The notes beneath the pieces were generated by a model. The model saw only the letters and a program-made list of their open reading frames with translations, did no database searches and had not been told where the DNA came from. Shown piece after piece: positions 36,122 to 45,355 of a stretch of 64,000 nt of DNA (positions within the stretch are counted from its first letter, which is position 1; each line of letters starts with the position of its first letter). Made by a program: the position numbers and the translations under genes. This DNA comes from Panacagrimonas perspica (GTDB lineage: Bacteria > Pseudomonadota > Gammaproteobacteria > Nevskiales > Nevskiaceae): the NCBI RefSeq assembly GCF_004364935.1, contig NZ_SOBT01000010.1, forward strand, positions 372,001 through 436,000, written 5' to 3'.

Positions 36122-37389
36122 CGGATCGGCTTGGCGACGGGCGCCGTCGTCGGCAAGGGGGACGATGCCGCGTCGCTGCGGGCGCGCGCGCCGCGCAGCA
36201 GGCTCTTCAAGCGCTGCAGATGCGAGGCGTACGAGAAGCGCCCGTCCACCGTCGCGCAGGCGGCGGCGCTGAACGCCGCATAGCGACTCGCGTCGCCGAC
36301 GATCTGCATCACCGCATCGGCCAGCGCCTCGGGATCGGGCAGTCCGGGCTCGGCAATGCTGCCGCGCTCGGGACGGTAGACCAGCGGATACACGTCGTTG
36401 CGGTCGCCCCCCAGCGCGTCGAACGCGGTCAGCGCCAACGTCGGCGTGACGCACAGACCGTCGACGCCATGCTCGATCACTTCGGACAAGCCATCGACGC
36501 GCGTGGCCACCACCGGGATGCCGCGACTCAGTGCCTCAGCGCAGGAGATGCCATAGGGCTCGCGCAACGCCGGATGCAGCATCAGGTCGATGTCGCCGAA
36601 CCAGTCGTCCATCGAGGCGACCCAGCCAGCGAAGCGCACGCGCGAGCCGAGGCCCAGGTACTCTGCTTGTGCCTGCATCGCTTGCAGATCCGGACCTTCG
36701 CCAGCGACCCACAGCTCCGCGTCGATGCCGCGATCCACCAGCGCACGCAGCGCGTGGACCGCGAGCACCCCGCCCTTGAATGCACGCAGACGCGCGGCGA
36801 ATCCGAGTCGCACCGGGCGATCGGCCTTCAGCGTGCGCGGCACTGCCGCATCCAGCCGATGCGAAAGCGCCGGCGTGCACACCTGGATGTCGCCCTGCAC
36901 CTTCCAGCGCTGGCGCAGCATCTGTCGTGATGCTTCCGAGTTCGCCAGGTACAGATCGTAGGCCGTCGCGAACTCGGGATCCGGCCGCGGCACCTGTGTG
37001 AACCAGGCCGAGCCGCGCTCCCAGTACACCGCCGCGGCGCCCAGGCTGTGCGCCAGCCGCGCGGGATCGGCGTCGCCGACCTGGTTCCAGTTGATGACGC
37101 GATTGACGCGCCACTTCGTGGCCGCCGAACGCCGATGGCCGCGACGCAGTGCCGGCGGCGACGAGGGCAGCGGCAGTCCGTACCAGCGACGAACCTCGCG
37201 TGCCGGCGCGCTCAGGCAGGACAGCGCGTCGAGCATTCCGGGCGCGGCACCGCGCAGGTTCTCGATCAGGAAATTCTCGACCTCCGCATCCGCCTGCGTC
37301 GCGGCGAGAAAGCCGACAAGACTTTTCTCCATGCCGCCCCAGGCGCCGTTGCGCAGGTAGGCCTGGTGCAGGACGCGCAGCGCCGTCAC
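36118..37389 (-). CDS. Family 4 glycosyltransferase
   Basis: A 423-residue GT-B enzyme. GFAARLRAFKGGVLAVHAL and EPYGISCAEALSRGIPVVAT mark the donor-binding domain. The start is a GTG that overlaps the upstream stop (GTGA) and gives LRVLHQAYLRNGAWGGMEKS, a normal N terminus. Part of the minus-strand glycan operon; acceptor and donor unknown. Confidence 0.88.
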   Translation of the reverse strand: MTALRVLHQAYLRNGAWGGMEKSLVGFLAATQADAEVENFLIENLRGAAPGMLDALSCLSAPAREVRRWYGLPLPSSPPALRRGHRRSAATKWRVNRVINWNQVGDADPARLAHSLGAAAVYWERGSAWFTQVPRPDPEFATAYDLYLANSEASRQMLRQRWKVQGDIQVCTPALSHRLDAAVPRTLKADRPVRLGFAARLRAFKGGVLAVHALRALVDRGIDAELWVAGEGPDLQAMQAQAEYLGLGSRVRFAGWVASMDDWFGDIDLMLHPALREPYGISCAEALSRGIPVVATRVDGLSEVIEHGVDGLCVTPTLALTAFDALGGDRNDVYPLVYRPERGSIAEPGLPDPEALADAVMQIVGDASRYAAFSAAACATVDGRFSYASHLQRLKSLLRGARARSDAASSPLPTTAPVAKPIR

Positions 37390-38375
37390 GCGGGCGCACC
37401 GCGGCTCGGGCCACCGCCGAGCATCAGGCGCAGCTGGTGCAGACGGCCACGCGCCGAATGCACGCGGTACTGGCGCGCGAACCGACGGTCCATCGGCAAC
37501 GCGAAGAGAGACGCGAGTTGTTGGGCCGCCACGTAGATCCCGATCTTCGCGGGCATCAGCAGCTTCGACCGCAGCCACAGCACCGGACGCGACCAGGCAC
37601 CGCGCATCGCGCGCCGGTACTCGTCGCCGCGACCGGCGTTGAAGCCGCGCTGGCAGAGTTTGTCGAGGCTCAGGTTCTCCGGCGCCAGCACGTGTTCGAC
37701 GCAGGGACCGGGCAGGTAGATCACCCGATGCCCCTGCGCCTTGAGCCGCAACGTGAGTTCGGTTTCTCCGCCCATGGCATAGGTGCCGGCCGCGGGACCC
37801 AGATCGGCGCGGAACGGCTGCGCACGCAGCAGGTCCGTGCGCACGGCGAAGTTGGGCCCGAACGGCGTACGCGGATACGGCCCCTCGCCCTGCGTTGGCT
37901 GGAACTCGGCGAAGCACTGCGCACGAAAGGGGAATCGATCGCTGCGGATCCAGTCCGCGCAATCGGCGGGAAAGCGAGGTGCGATGCGTCCGCCGAAGAT
38001 CGCGTCGTCCGGCCAGCGATCGGTGCCCTGCTTCCACTGGCGCAGCCAGTCGGACGCGACACACACGTCGTCGTCGGACAGCACCGTGATGCGTCCGCGC
38101 AGGCCGGGCAGCGCGGTGTTGCGTGCGCGGTTCTGGCCCGACTCGGGCACATGCAGGCTGCGCAGCGGCAGGCGCGAACACCACTCGAGCAGCAGCTCCG
38201 AAGTGCGATCGGTGCTGCCGTTGTCGACGATCACCAATTCCCAGCGAATGCCGTCCGTGTCCATCGCCGCCATCGAACCCAGCGTGCGTTCCAGCGAGTC
38301 CGCGCGCGAACGGGTCGCGATCAGGACCGAGAGATCCAGGCCAGGCGGCTCGTCGCCTCGTCTGGCGTTGAACAT
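37386..38375 (-). CDS. Family 2 glycosyltransferase
   Basis: A 329-residue GT-A enzyme. LSVLIATRSRADSLERTLGS opens the domain, VDNGSTDRT follows, and the metal site is VLSDDDVCV. The middle contains TYAMGGETELTLRLKAQGH, the common acceptor-side motif. ATG shares one base with the upstream stop (TGATG). Confidence 0.9.
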   Translation of the reverse strand: MFNARRGDEPPGLDLSVLIATRSRADSLERTLGSMAAMDTDGIRWELVIVDNGSTDRTSELLLEWCSRLPLRSLHVPESGQNRARNTALPGLRGRITVLSDDDVCVASDWLRQWKQGTDRWPDDAIFGGRIAPRFPADCADWIRSDRFPFRAQCFAEFQPTQGEGPYPRTPFGPNFAVRTDLLRAQPFRADLGPAAGTYAMGGETELTLRLKAQGHRVIYLPGPCVEHVLAPENLSLDKLCQRGFNAGRGDEYRRAMRGAWSRPVLWLRSKLLMPAKIGIYVAAQQLASLFALPMDRRFARQYRVHSARGRLHQLRLMLGGGPSRGAPA

Positions 38376-39403
38376 CAGCCCGCCTGCTCCCGCACCAGCA
38401 GGCTCGCCACCGCGATACGCCAGGCGCCGGCCGACGCCGGTCGCATCTGCAGCAGCTTGAAGGCATGCCGGCGCGCGCTGCGACCACGGCGGGCGCCGAT
38501 CGCGGTGACGGCGGCGCGGCGCAGGTAGTCGAGATGCATCGTCGGCGCCCATACGCGCAGCGCCTCGCCGTGCTCGTGCATCAAGGCATCGAATCCGTCG
38601 GCCGAATCCTGCAGGAAGACCTTCTTGCGGTTCGACAGCAGTTCCGCGTCGCGACCGGGCCGATCCAGCGCGCGCACATTGGTGACCAGTCGCTCGCCGG
38701 CATCCTGGTGATACAGCCGCAGCACATCCGGAAACATGCGGGAGCGAAAGCGCAGCGCGAAGTCGAGGTGGTACTTCGTCATCTGCATGCGGCTGTCGGG
38801 ATAGCGCACGACCTCGAAACATTCGCGCCGCACGCAGCGGATCATGTCGCGCGCCTGGTGCGCGGTCTGCTCGAGAAACTGCAGGTAGCCCTCGTAGCCC
38901 CACTCGGTCATCCGCGGCACGACCGGCGGGGTCGTGTCGCCGTCGTCCAGCCGGCAGCGAAACCATAGCGCGTGCAGCGTCTCCGGCGCTCGCTCGACCG
39001 CCTCGGCCATGCGCGCGAGCGCGCCGGGCAGCAGTTCATCGTCGCTGTCCAGGAACACGACCCAGGGCGCCACCGCGCGATCCACACCGAGGTTGCGCGC
39101 AGGGCTGACACCGCGGTTGACGTCGCACTCGATCAGCTTGAATCGCGGATCCGACGACAGGAACCGGGTGCAGCGTGCCTTCGAATCATCGACCGACGCA
39201 TCGTCGACAATGACCACTTCGTAGCTCGCGAAATCCTGGATGCCGATGCTGTCGAGACAGCGCTCGATCGTGTCTCCCCGATTGAACATGGGGACGACGA
39301 TGCTGAACAGCGGCGAGGCGGCGTTGGCGAAGCGCTCGAGCCGCGCCCGCACGTTCGCGGCGAGGTCCGTCGCCGCCGGCTGCTGGGTGGCCAGACGGTT
39401 CAC
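38375..39403 (-). CDS. Family 2 glycosyltransferase
   Basis: A 342-residue GT-A enzyme with FSIVVPMFNRGDTIERCLDS, VDDASVDDS and the metal site VFLDSDDELL. First gene of the minus-strand glycan operon. The annotated start is GTG with a weak ribosome-binding site, and an internal start close to FSIVVP cannot be excluded. Between here and the next gene (39404-39623) I see only a short palindrome TTGCGAATCGCAA at 39566-39578. Confidence 0.87.
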   Translation of the reverse strand: MNRLATQQPAATDLAANVRARLERFANAASPLFSIVVPMFNRGDTIERCLDSIGIQDFASYEVVIVDDASVDDSKARCTRFLSSDPRFKLIECDVNRGVSPARNLGVDRAVAPWVVFLDSDDELLPGALARMAEAVERAPETLHALWFRCRLDDGDTTPPVVPRMTEWGYEGYLQFLEQTAHQARDMIRCVRRECFEVVRYPDSRMQMTKYHLDFALRFRSRMFPDVLRLYHQDAGERLVTNVRALDRPGRDAELLSNRKKVFLQDSADGFDALMHEHGEALRVWAPTMHLDYLRRAAVTAIGARRGRSARRHAFKLLQMRPASAGAWRIAVASLLVREQAG

Positions 39404-39623
39404 GCGGGATCACCGAACAAGGCCGACGGGATGGAAAGGCTCATTTCGGAGAATCTGGCGGCGGTCGATGAGCAAAACCGACACATGGCCCGTGCCAAGA
39501 CGCGCAACTGCCGGAGGCGACGCACAAACGTCGATGCCTCCCGCTCCCGCTCGCTTACCTGGGCTTTGCGAATCGCAAGCTGCACGGCGGCAGTTTTGCA
39601 ATTTGCCGCGCGCACCGCGGCGC

Positions 39624-41000
39624 TCAGGCGATCGGAAACTCCGCCTCGATCACGGTGCCGGCGCCGGCCTTCGAGACAACCGTGAAGGTCCCGGACAGCG
39701 CTTCGGCGCGCTCGCGCATTCCCGCCAGTCCGTAGCCGCGATACGAGCCTTGCGCGTCGAAGCCGCAGCCATCGTCGCCCACCCGCAATTTCACGGCCGC
39801 GCCTTCGAGCATCACGCGAACGCCGATGGTCTTCGCCCGCGCATGCCGCGCCGCGTTCGACAGGCTCTCCTGGACGATGCGGTACAGGTGCACCGCGCGA
39901 TCTCCAGGCATGCGGTCGCAACCCGGATCGAGCTCCGCGCCCAGCGCGATGTCCGGATGATCTTCGCGCCAGCGGTCGAGCAGACCGTCCAGCGCACCGA
40001 CCAGGCCCAGGCTCTCGATCGACGGCGGACGCAGCCGTCCCACCAGACGCCGGCTGATGCGATGGATCTCCGCGACCGAAGCGCGCAACTGCTGCAGGCG
40101 CACCTCGCGCTGCACCTGCTCCTCGGGCGCCATGCGCGCGACGCGGATGGTTTCCATCTCGATGGCGGTGACGTGCTGGCCGATCTCGTCATGCAGCTCG
40201 CGCGCGACCATGCGCCGCTCGTCCTCCTGCAGGTCGAGGTTTCGCAGATGCAGCGAGCGCACCTGTTCACGGCCCCGCGCGATGCGGTCCTCGAGTTCAC
40301 CGAGCTTCTCGGACAGCAGCCGGACCTCGGGCGGCCCGGAGCGCGGAAGCTCGGTGGCGCGCTGGCCGCGACCGATCTGGTCCATCGCCCGTACCAGGCG
40401 CTCCAGCGGCCGCAGCGCGAACGAGATCGTCAGGAACACGCAGAGATTCACCGCGAACGCGAGCGCCCCGATCACCAGCAGCAGGCTGCGCACGTCGACC
40501 CAGGCTTCGCGCAGTTCGTCGCGCGGATCCGCCTCGAGGTGGACGCGCATCGTCTTCTCGGTCAGCGGAATCTCGCGCAAGACCGGCGGCTCGCTGAACT
40601 CGGCGCCCTGCACGAACCAGCCGGGCACGCCCAGCGGCGCCTCGGGAAACGCGCAGCGATCGCGGGGTGCGCTGCGAGTGTCGAGCGACACGCAGAGGTG
40701 GCGCGCGCCGGTGAAGCCGGCCACCCATTTCGCGAGCACGCGCTCGACTTCGATGTCGTCGAGATCGCGGATCAGCGACAGCGTGAGATCCAGGCTCGCC
40801 GTGGCGCTGCGCAGGCTGGTGTCGACTTCGCGCGACACGGCGACGCGGGCGTTGCCGACCGCCACGAGCGCTGCGCCCGCGAGCGCTGCCGTCAGCAGCA
40901 GGCCGATCGCCAGAGACAGGCGCCAGCGCAATTCCAGGCGCGCCGGCCGGGCCGCGCGAGCGGACGTCCCGTTCGCGAGCGCCTTGCCCGGCGGGCTCAT
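39624..41000 (-). CDS. Sensor histidine kinase (NarX/HisKA_3 type)
   Basis: A 458-residue membrane kinase. Two transmembrane helices (about 28-49 and 173-195) enclose a periplasmic domain of about 120 residues. A HAMP-like linker follows, then the dimerisation segment with phospho-acceptor His270 (RMVARELHDEIGQH) and an ATPase domain with GDDGCGFD and GYGLAGMRERA. It overlaps its response regulator gene by four bases. Downstream of the PQQ dehydrogenase operon, it could play the part of ExaD or PedS2, which sense alcohols or lanthanides in Pseudomonas; the signal is inferred. Confidence 0.9.
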   Translation of the reverse strand: MSPPGKALANGTSARAARPARLELRWRLSLAIGLLLTAALAGAALVAVGNARVAVSREVDTSLRSATASLDLTLSLIRDLDDIEVERVLAKWVAGFTGARHLCVSLDTRSAPRDRCAFPEAPLGVPGWFVQGAEFSEPPVLREIPLTEKTMRVHLEADPRDELREAWVDVRSLLLVIGALAFAVNLCVFLTISFALRPLERLVRAMDQIGRGQRATELPRSGPPEVRLLSEKLGELEDRIARGREQVRSLHLRNLDLQEDERRMVARELHDEIGQHVTAIEMETIRVARMAPEEQVQREVRLQQLRASVAEIHRISRRLVGRLRPPSIESLGLVGALDGLLDRWREDHPDIALGAELDPGCDRMPGDRAVHLYRIVQESLSNAARHARAKTIGVRVMLEGAAVKLRVGDDGCGFDAQGSYRGYGLAGMRERAEALSGTFTVVSKAGAGTVIEAEFPIA

Positions 41001-41641
41001 ATCGGCGTGACGATCCCCGCGGCCAGCGCCACGCGCGCCATCTCGGCGCGGTTTTCGATCTGCAGCTTGTTGCGGATGGCGGTGCCGTAATTGGCCACCG
41101 TCTTCGTGCTCAGGTGCAGCGAGCGCGCGATGGCCTCCACCGGCTGGCCTTCGGCGAGCTGGCGGAAGATCTCGAACTCGCGCTCGGACAGGCGCTCGAG
41201 ACCTTGCGTGCCGCGCGCGCGCGGACGGCTGCGCGTCAGCGACGGATCGACGAACGTCGAGCCCGATGCGACCGCAGTGACGGCCTCGACCAGCATCTCG
41301 GGATTGGAGCGCTTGCACAGGTAACCGGCAGCGCCGAGTCCGATGGCGCGTTCCACCATCGCCGGCTCGTCGTGCATGCTCACCACCAGCACGCGCGCAT
41401 CGCGCTGCCGGCAGCGCATGCGGCGCAGGATCTCCAGGCCACCGGCGCCCGGCAGCGAAAGATCGAGCACGGTGACGTCGACGCCGCCGCGCAGAAACCG
41501 GCGGTATCCGGCCACGGCCGTCGAGGCCTCTGCCACCACCTGCAGGTGGCGCGTGCAATGCAGCAGGTACTTGTACCCGGCGCGCACCAGCGCGTGGTCG
41601 TCGATCAGCAGGATGCGGGTGATGGCAGGTGCAGGAGACAT
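40997..41641 (-). CDS. LuxR/NarL-family response regulator
   Basis: A 214-residue regulator. The receiver domain has the acidic pair Asp14/Asp15 (LLIDDHALV), the phospho-acceptor Asp60 (VTVLDLSLPG) and the conserved Lys in AAGYLCKRS. The C-terminal helix-turn-helix is LSEREFEIFRQLAEGQPV to LSTKTVANYGTAIRNKL. It is cotranscribed with the kinase. In pseudomonads LuxR-type regulators of this kind (ExaE, PedR2) control PQQ alcohol dehydrogenases, so it is a candidate for binding the dyads upstream of the quinoprotein genes. Confidence 0.92.
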   Translation of the reverse strand: MSPAPAITRILLIDDHALVRAGYKYLLHCTRHLQVVAEASTAVAGYRRFLRGGVDVTVLDLSLPGAGGLEILRRMRCRQRDARVLVVSMHDEPAMVERAIGLGAAGYLCKRSNPEMLVEAVTAVASGSTFVDPSLTRSRPRARGTQGLERLSEREFEIFRQLAEGQPVEAIARSLHLSTKTVANYGTAIRNKLQIENRAEMARVALAAGIVTPI

Positions 41642-41746
41642 GGGGTCACGCGCTCGCGTGGAGGCTCGTCGTCCGGCAAAGGATAGACCAGCGGGCGCGG
41701 GCGCCACAGGCTTGCGGACCCCTAGCGTCCCCACGGATCCGGCCCC

Positions 41747-41815
41747 CGTAGCCCGGGTGAAACCCGGGATTGCGTTCCGTGTTCGAGGGGAACCCCGGGT
41801 TTCACCCGGGCTACG
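41747..41815. repeat. REP-like palindrome, copy 9 (GTGAAAC variant)
   Basis: CGTAGCCCGGGTGAAACCCG and its complement, between the response regulator gene and the cytochrome gene. It divides the quinoprotein operon from the two-component genes on the same strand. Confidence 0.9.
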
Positions 41816-41825
41816 ACTGCCGGCC

Positions 41826-42263
41826 TCACTGCTCGGCATGCACCGTTTCGAGCCAGGTCCGGATCGCCCAGATCGCTTCCTCGGAGAAGATCGATCCGAA
41901 CGCCGGCATGTAGGTCACGCCGTTGCGGATCGCGCCGTTGCGGACCTTCTGCGCGAAGTATTCGTCGCCTTCCTTGCCCACCGGCAGGTAGCGCAGATCC
42001 GGCGCGATCCCGCCGGAGACGGCGCCGAGCCCGTGGCAGCGGGCACAGTTCTGGTTGAACGCCGACGCGCCGATCTTGGTGGCGGCCGCATCGCCGCGGT
42101 ACGGGTTCTCCGACAGCGGGCCGTCCAGCTTCTTCAACGCGTGCGTATCGACCGCCTGCGGTGCGGTATCACCGTGCGCGTGGACGGTGAAGGTCGCGGA
42201 TGCGGCGCACAGGGCGAGCAAGGTCGCCAGCAGCGGGGTCTTGATGCGCAAGGAAGTCGCCAT
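41826..42263 (-). CDS. pedF: PedF-type cytochrome c550, copy 1
   Basis: A 145-residue exported cytochrome c. Signal peptide residues 1-30; heme motif CARCH at Cys73, Cys76 and His77; probable axial Met in GVTYMPAFG. The block NQNCARCHGLGAVSGGIAPD is shared almost exactly with the cytochrome at 53884, so the two are paralogues. PedF-type cytochromes take electrons from PQQ ethanol dehydrogenases. Last gene of the operon that begins with the dehydrogenase at 45355. Confidence 0.92.
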   Translation of the reverse strand: MATSLRIKTPLLATLLALCAASATFTVHAHGDTAPQAVDTHALKKLDGPLSENPYRGDAAATKIGASAFNQNCARCHGLGAVSGGIAPDLRYLPVGKEGDEYFAQKVRNGAIRNGVTYMPAFGSIFSEEAIWAIRTWLETVHAEQ

Positions 42264-42298
42264 TGGGAAAGGATCCACGGAAGAAGGGGCTTGGCGGC

Positions 42299-42766
42299 TC
42301 ACGGCCGCTGCGATTCGATGAAGGTCTTGATCGACCAGAGCTGCTCGCTGCTCAGCACGCCCCGCCACGGCGGCATGTGCACGGTGCCGACGACGATCTT
42401 TCCGCCGAGCACCGACTTGGCGAAGTACTGGTCGACATCGGCCAGGCAATGCGTGCGGAGCGCCTCGTCCTCGATGCGCCGGCAGAAGCCGTCGAGGCGG
42501 CGCAGATCGGGCGCGGGCGAACGATTGCCGACCGCGTCGGCGCCGTGGCAGACGGCGCAGCTCTGGTTGAAGATCGCGTGGCCGGCTTCCACGACTTCAG
42601 CCTTGCCGCGATACGGATTGGTCTTGCCGGCATAGCCGTCCAGCGACGGCAGCGCCGAGGTGTCGACGGTCGGCGGCACCGGGACCGGTCCGCCGCTCCA
42701 CGCTGCGAGCGGGAAGAGTGCGAGCAGCAGCGCACCTGCGAGATGACGGCAGCGATGCGTGCTCAT
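42299..42766 (-). CDS. Class I cytochrome c associated with PQQ alcohol dehydrogenase
   Basis: A 155-residue exported cytochrome. Signal peptide residues 1-25; heme motif CAVCH at Cys70, Cys73 and His74; likely axial Met in GTVHMPPW. The region LDGFCRRIEDEALRTHC holds an extra Cys pair. The build resembles the cytochromes c-L (MxaG/XoxG) that accept electrons from methanol-type dehydrogenases. Start overlaps the pentapeptide gene (ATGA). Confidence 0.85.
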   Translation of the reverse strand: MSTHRCRHLAGALLLALFPLAAWSGGPVPVPPTVDTSALPSLDGYAGKTNPYRGKAEVVEAGHAIFNQSCAVCHGADAVGNRSPAPDLRRLDGFCRRIEDEALRTHCLADVDQYFAKSVLGGKIVVGTVHMPPWRGVLSSEQLWSIKTFIESQRP

Positions 42767-43401
42767 TTCCAGTTGTCCGGGCAGCCCGTGCAGCCGTCGA
42801 AATTGCTGTTCGGGAAGATGGCGAAACGCAGCAGCGTTCCTTCGAGATTCGCGTCCTTGAGATTGACGGTGTCGAACTTGGCTTCCTGCAGATTGGCGTT
42901 GGTCAGGCGCGCGCCGTTGAACATCGCGTAGCTCGCGCGGATCGATTCGAGATTCGCGGCCGTGAGGTCCGCGCCGCTGAAGTCGGTACGCATGATCTTG
43001 GCGAACAGCAGGTTCGCGCCGACCATCCTGGCGCCCCGGAACGTCGCCGCCGGTGCGTTGGCCAGCGACAGGTTCGCTCCCGTCAGGTCGGCGCCGTCGA
43101 GGTTGGCGCCCGCGAGGTTGGCGCCGCTCAGATCGACGCGTTGCAGTTGCGCGCCCGCGAGATTCGCGCCGCGCAGGTTCTGCCCCGCGAGCGCCGCGTG
43201 GCGAAGGTCGACGCCGGCGCACTGCGCCAGCGGCCAGATGCCGCAGCCGTGGATCACGTGCGGCTCGAACGGCCCGCGCGGCGCGGCGTGGACTTCATCG
43301 GTGAGCGTGCCGGCGGTGTCGGCGTCGATCGCCCATGCGGTTCCCATCGACAACAGGAACGCGATCAGCGCGCGATGCAGCACGTTGCCTGAAGCAGGCA
43401 T
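42763..43401 (-). CDS. Exported pentapeptide-repeat protein
   Basis: A 212-residue protein with a signal peptide (about 1-25) and a run of A(N/D)Lxx pentapeptides from about residue 70 to 195 (for example LRGANLAGAQL, LDGADLTGANL). This folds as a right-handed four-sided beta helix. It ends FDGCTGCPDNWK. It lies 70 bases after the PQQ dehydrogenase and overlaps the cytochrome gene by four bases. Its role in quinoprotein metabolism is unknown. An ATG 14 codons upstream is possible but lacks the signal peptide form. Confidence 0.85.
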   Translation of the reverse strand: MPASGNVLHRALIAFLLSMGTAWAIDADTAGTLTDEVHAAPRGPFEPHVIHGCGIWPLAQCAGVDLRHAALAGQNLRGANLAGAQLQRVDLSGANLAGANLDGADLTGANLSLANAPAATFRGARMVGANLLFAKIMRTDFSGADLTAANLESIRASYAMFNGARLTNANLQEAKFDTVNLKDANLEGTLLRFAIFPNSNFDGCTGCPDNWK

Positions 43402-43426
43402 TCGGGATTCTCCGGTGGAGAGACGA

Positions 43427-43450
43427 CGGCGCGACGGGAACATCGCGCCG
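43427..43450. other. Hairpin between dehydrogenase and pentapeptide genes
   Basis: CGGCGCGA and TCGCGCCG form an 8-bp perfect stem with an 8-base loop. No T run follows on either strand, so it may stabilise or process the mRNA rather than stop transcription. Confidence 0.5.
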
Positions 43451-43471
43451 CCATCTGTTCTGCCTGCGGGA

Positions 43472-45355
43472 TCAGCGCTGCGCGACAGCCGCCTTGGGCA
43501 GCTTGAACACCCAGAACGATCCGCCCTGCGTGACCTTCTTGGTCATGTCGGCCATGTCGCCGCCCCACAGCGGCACGGCGCCGCCGTAACCCGAGGCGAT
43601 GCCCACGTACTGCTCGCCGTCCATCTCCCAGGTGATCGGGCTCGACACCACGCCCGAGCCGGTCTGGAACTGCCAGAGCTGCTTGCCGGTCTTGTCGTCG
43701 AAGGCCTTCACGTAGCCGTCCGATGTGCCGGTGAACACCAGGCCGCCGGCGGTGGTCAGCGTGCCGGCCCACAGCGGCATCTCTTCCTTGTGCTGCCAGA
43801 CGATCTTGCCGGTCTGCGGGTCGATGGCGCGCAGCACGCCGACGTGATCGTCGAACAGGCGCTTGATGCGGAAGCCCTGGCCCAGGTACGCGGCGCCGGC
43901 CTTGTACGTGATGTTCTCGGACCAGTAATCCATCGCCCAGTGATTGGCCGGGATGTAGAACAGGCCGGTGCTCGGGCTGTAGCTCATCGGCATCCAGTTG
44001 GTGCCGCCGAGGAACGGCGGCGAGACGAAGATCGTGTCGCCCTTGTCCGCGCCTTCGGGTGGCTTCGGCGGATGCTGGCCCTCGACGATGTTCGGACGGC
44101 CCGTTTCCAGGTTCCAGCTCTTGGCCCAGGTGATGCCGTCGACGAACGGCCACGCGTGGATCAGCGACGTCGGCTTGTTGATCTTCTTCTCGGGCTTGGC
44201 GAGACGCTCGCGGTCGGTCACGAAGAAGAAGCCGTTGCGATCGGCGTGCGCGGAGGCCTTCACTTCCTTGCCGGTCTTGGCGTCCTTGTATTCGAACAAC
44301 AGCACCGAGTTGTTGCCGGAGAAATCCCAGGAATCGTTCGGCGTGTGCTGGAAGAAGCCCTTCGGCTCACCGTTGGACGGATCGATATAGACCTGGCCCG
44401 AGGTGTAGAGACTGTCCCAGTTGCGTGGATCGTCACCTTCCTTGGTGCGCTTCCAGGTGTTCCACGGCGCCGGGTTGCCGGTGCCGATGACGATGGTGTT
44501 GGTGTCGACGTCGAACGTCGCGGTCTGCCACGGCGCGCCGCCACCCTGGTTCCAGGCTTCCACGAGCTTGCCGTCCTTGTCGCGCGGCCACGACGGCGCC
44601 TTCGGATCGCCCGTAGGCGTGCTGTCCTTGCCATTGGCGCGGCCCATGTGGCCTTCCACCATCGGACGCGCCCACAGCTCCTTGCCGGTGTCCGGATCGC
44701 GGCCGTACAGCCAGCCGACGACGCCGAACTCATCGCCCGACGAACCGTGCACGAGCACGATCTTGCCGGTCTTCTTGTCCTTCACGATGAACGGCGCGCC
44801 AGTCATCGTGTAGCCGACCTTGTGATCGCCGAACTTCTCGTTCCAGATCACCTTGCCGGTCTTGCGATCGAGCGCAACGACGGCGCCGTCGAGCGTGCCG
44901 AAGAACACCTTGTCGCCGTAGATCGCCGGACCGCGATTGACCACGTCGCAGCACGGACGGATGTCGTCCGGCAGGCGATGGTTGTATTCCCACAGCCGCT
45001 TGCCGGTACGCGCGTCGACGGCGAAGAAGCGCGAATACGAGCCGGTCACGTAGACGATGCCGTCGTACACCAGCGCCTGCGATTCCTGCCCGCGCTGCTT
45101 CTCGCCGCCGAAGGAGAAGCTCCACGCCGGCAGCAGCCCCGCGACGTTGTCGGCGTTGATCGTCTTCAGCGGGCTGTTGCGCTGCGCCTTCAGGCCCAGG
45201 CCGTAGGACAGCACGTCCTGCGGGGTCTTGTCGTCGTTGGCGATGTCGTCCCAGGTCACGCCGGCGGCTTGGGCGTGGCCGGATAAACCGGTGGCGGCGA
45301 CCAGCGTGGCCGCGACAGCGGCCGGCGCGAGACGCATGAAGGGTGTGCGACGCAT
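43472..45355 (-). CDS. PQQ-dependent alcohol dehydrogenase, calcium-type signature
   Basis: A 627-residue periplasmic quinoprotein with signal peptide (about 1-30) and the eight-bladed propeller of the ExaA/MxaF/XoxF group. Visible active-site residues are the vicinal disulfide Cys135-Cys136 (IRPCCDVV), Glu209 (GDEFG), Asn294 (GTGNPAPWN) and the catalytic Asp344 in NDSWDFSGNN. The residue two after Asp344 is Ser346, as in calcium enzymes; lanthanide enzymes have Asp there. It oxidises an alcohol and passes electrons to the cytochromes encoded downstream. ATG 45355 has GAGGAG upstream. ExaA/PedE-like is the best guess. Confidence 0.93.
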   Translation of the reverse strand: MRRTPFMRLAPAAVAATLVAATGLSGHAQAAGVTWDDIANDDKTPQDVLSYGLGLKAQRNSPLKTINADNVAGLLPAWSFSFGGEKQRGQESQALVYDGIVYVTGSYSRFFAVDARTGKRLWEYNHRLPDDIRPCCDVVNRGPAIYGDKVFFGTLDGAVVALDRKTGKVIWNEKFGDHKVGYTMTGAPFIVKDKKTGKIVLVHGSSGDEFGVVGWLYGRDPDTGKELWARPMVEGHMGRANGKDSTPTGDPKAPSWPRDKDGKLVEAWNQGGGAPWQTATFDVDTNTIVIGTGNPAPWNTWKRTKEGDDPRNWDSLYTSGQVYIDPSNGEPKGFFQHTPNDSWDFSGNNSVLLFEYKDAKTGKEVKASAHADRNGFFFVTDRERLAKPEKKINKPTSLIHAWPFVDGITWAKSWNLETGRPNIVEGQHPPKPPEGADKGDTIFVSPPFLGGTNWMPMSYSPSTGLFYIPANHWAMDYWSENITYKAGAAYLGQGFRIKRLFDDHVGVLRAIDPQTGKIVWQHKEEMPLWAGTLTTAGGLVFTGTSDGYVKAFDDKTGKQLWQFQTGSGVVSSPITWEMDGEQYVGIASGYGGAVPLWGGDMADMTKKVTQGGSFWVFKLPKAAVAQR

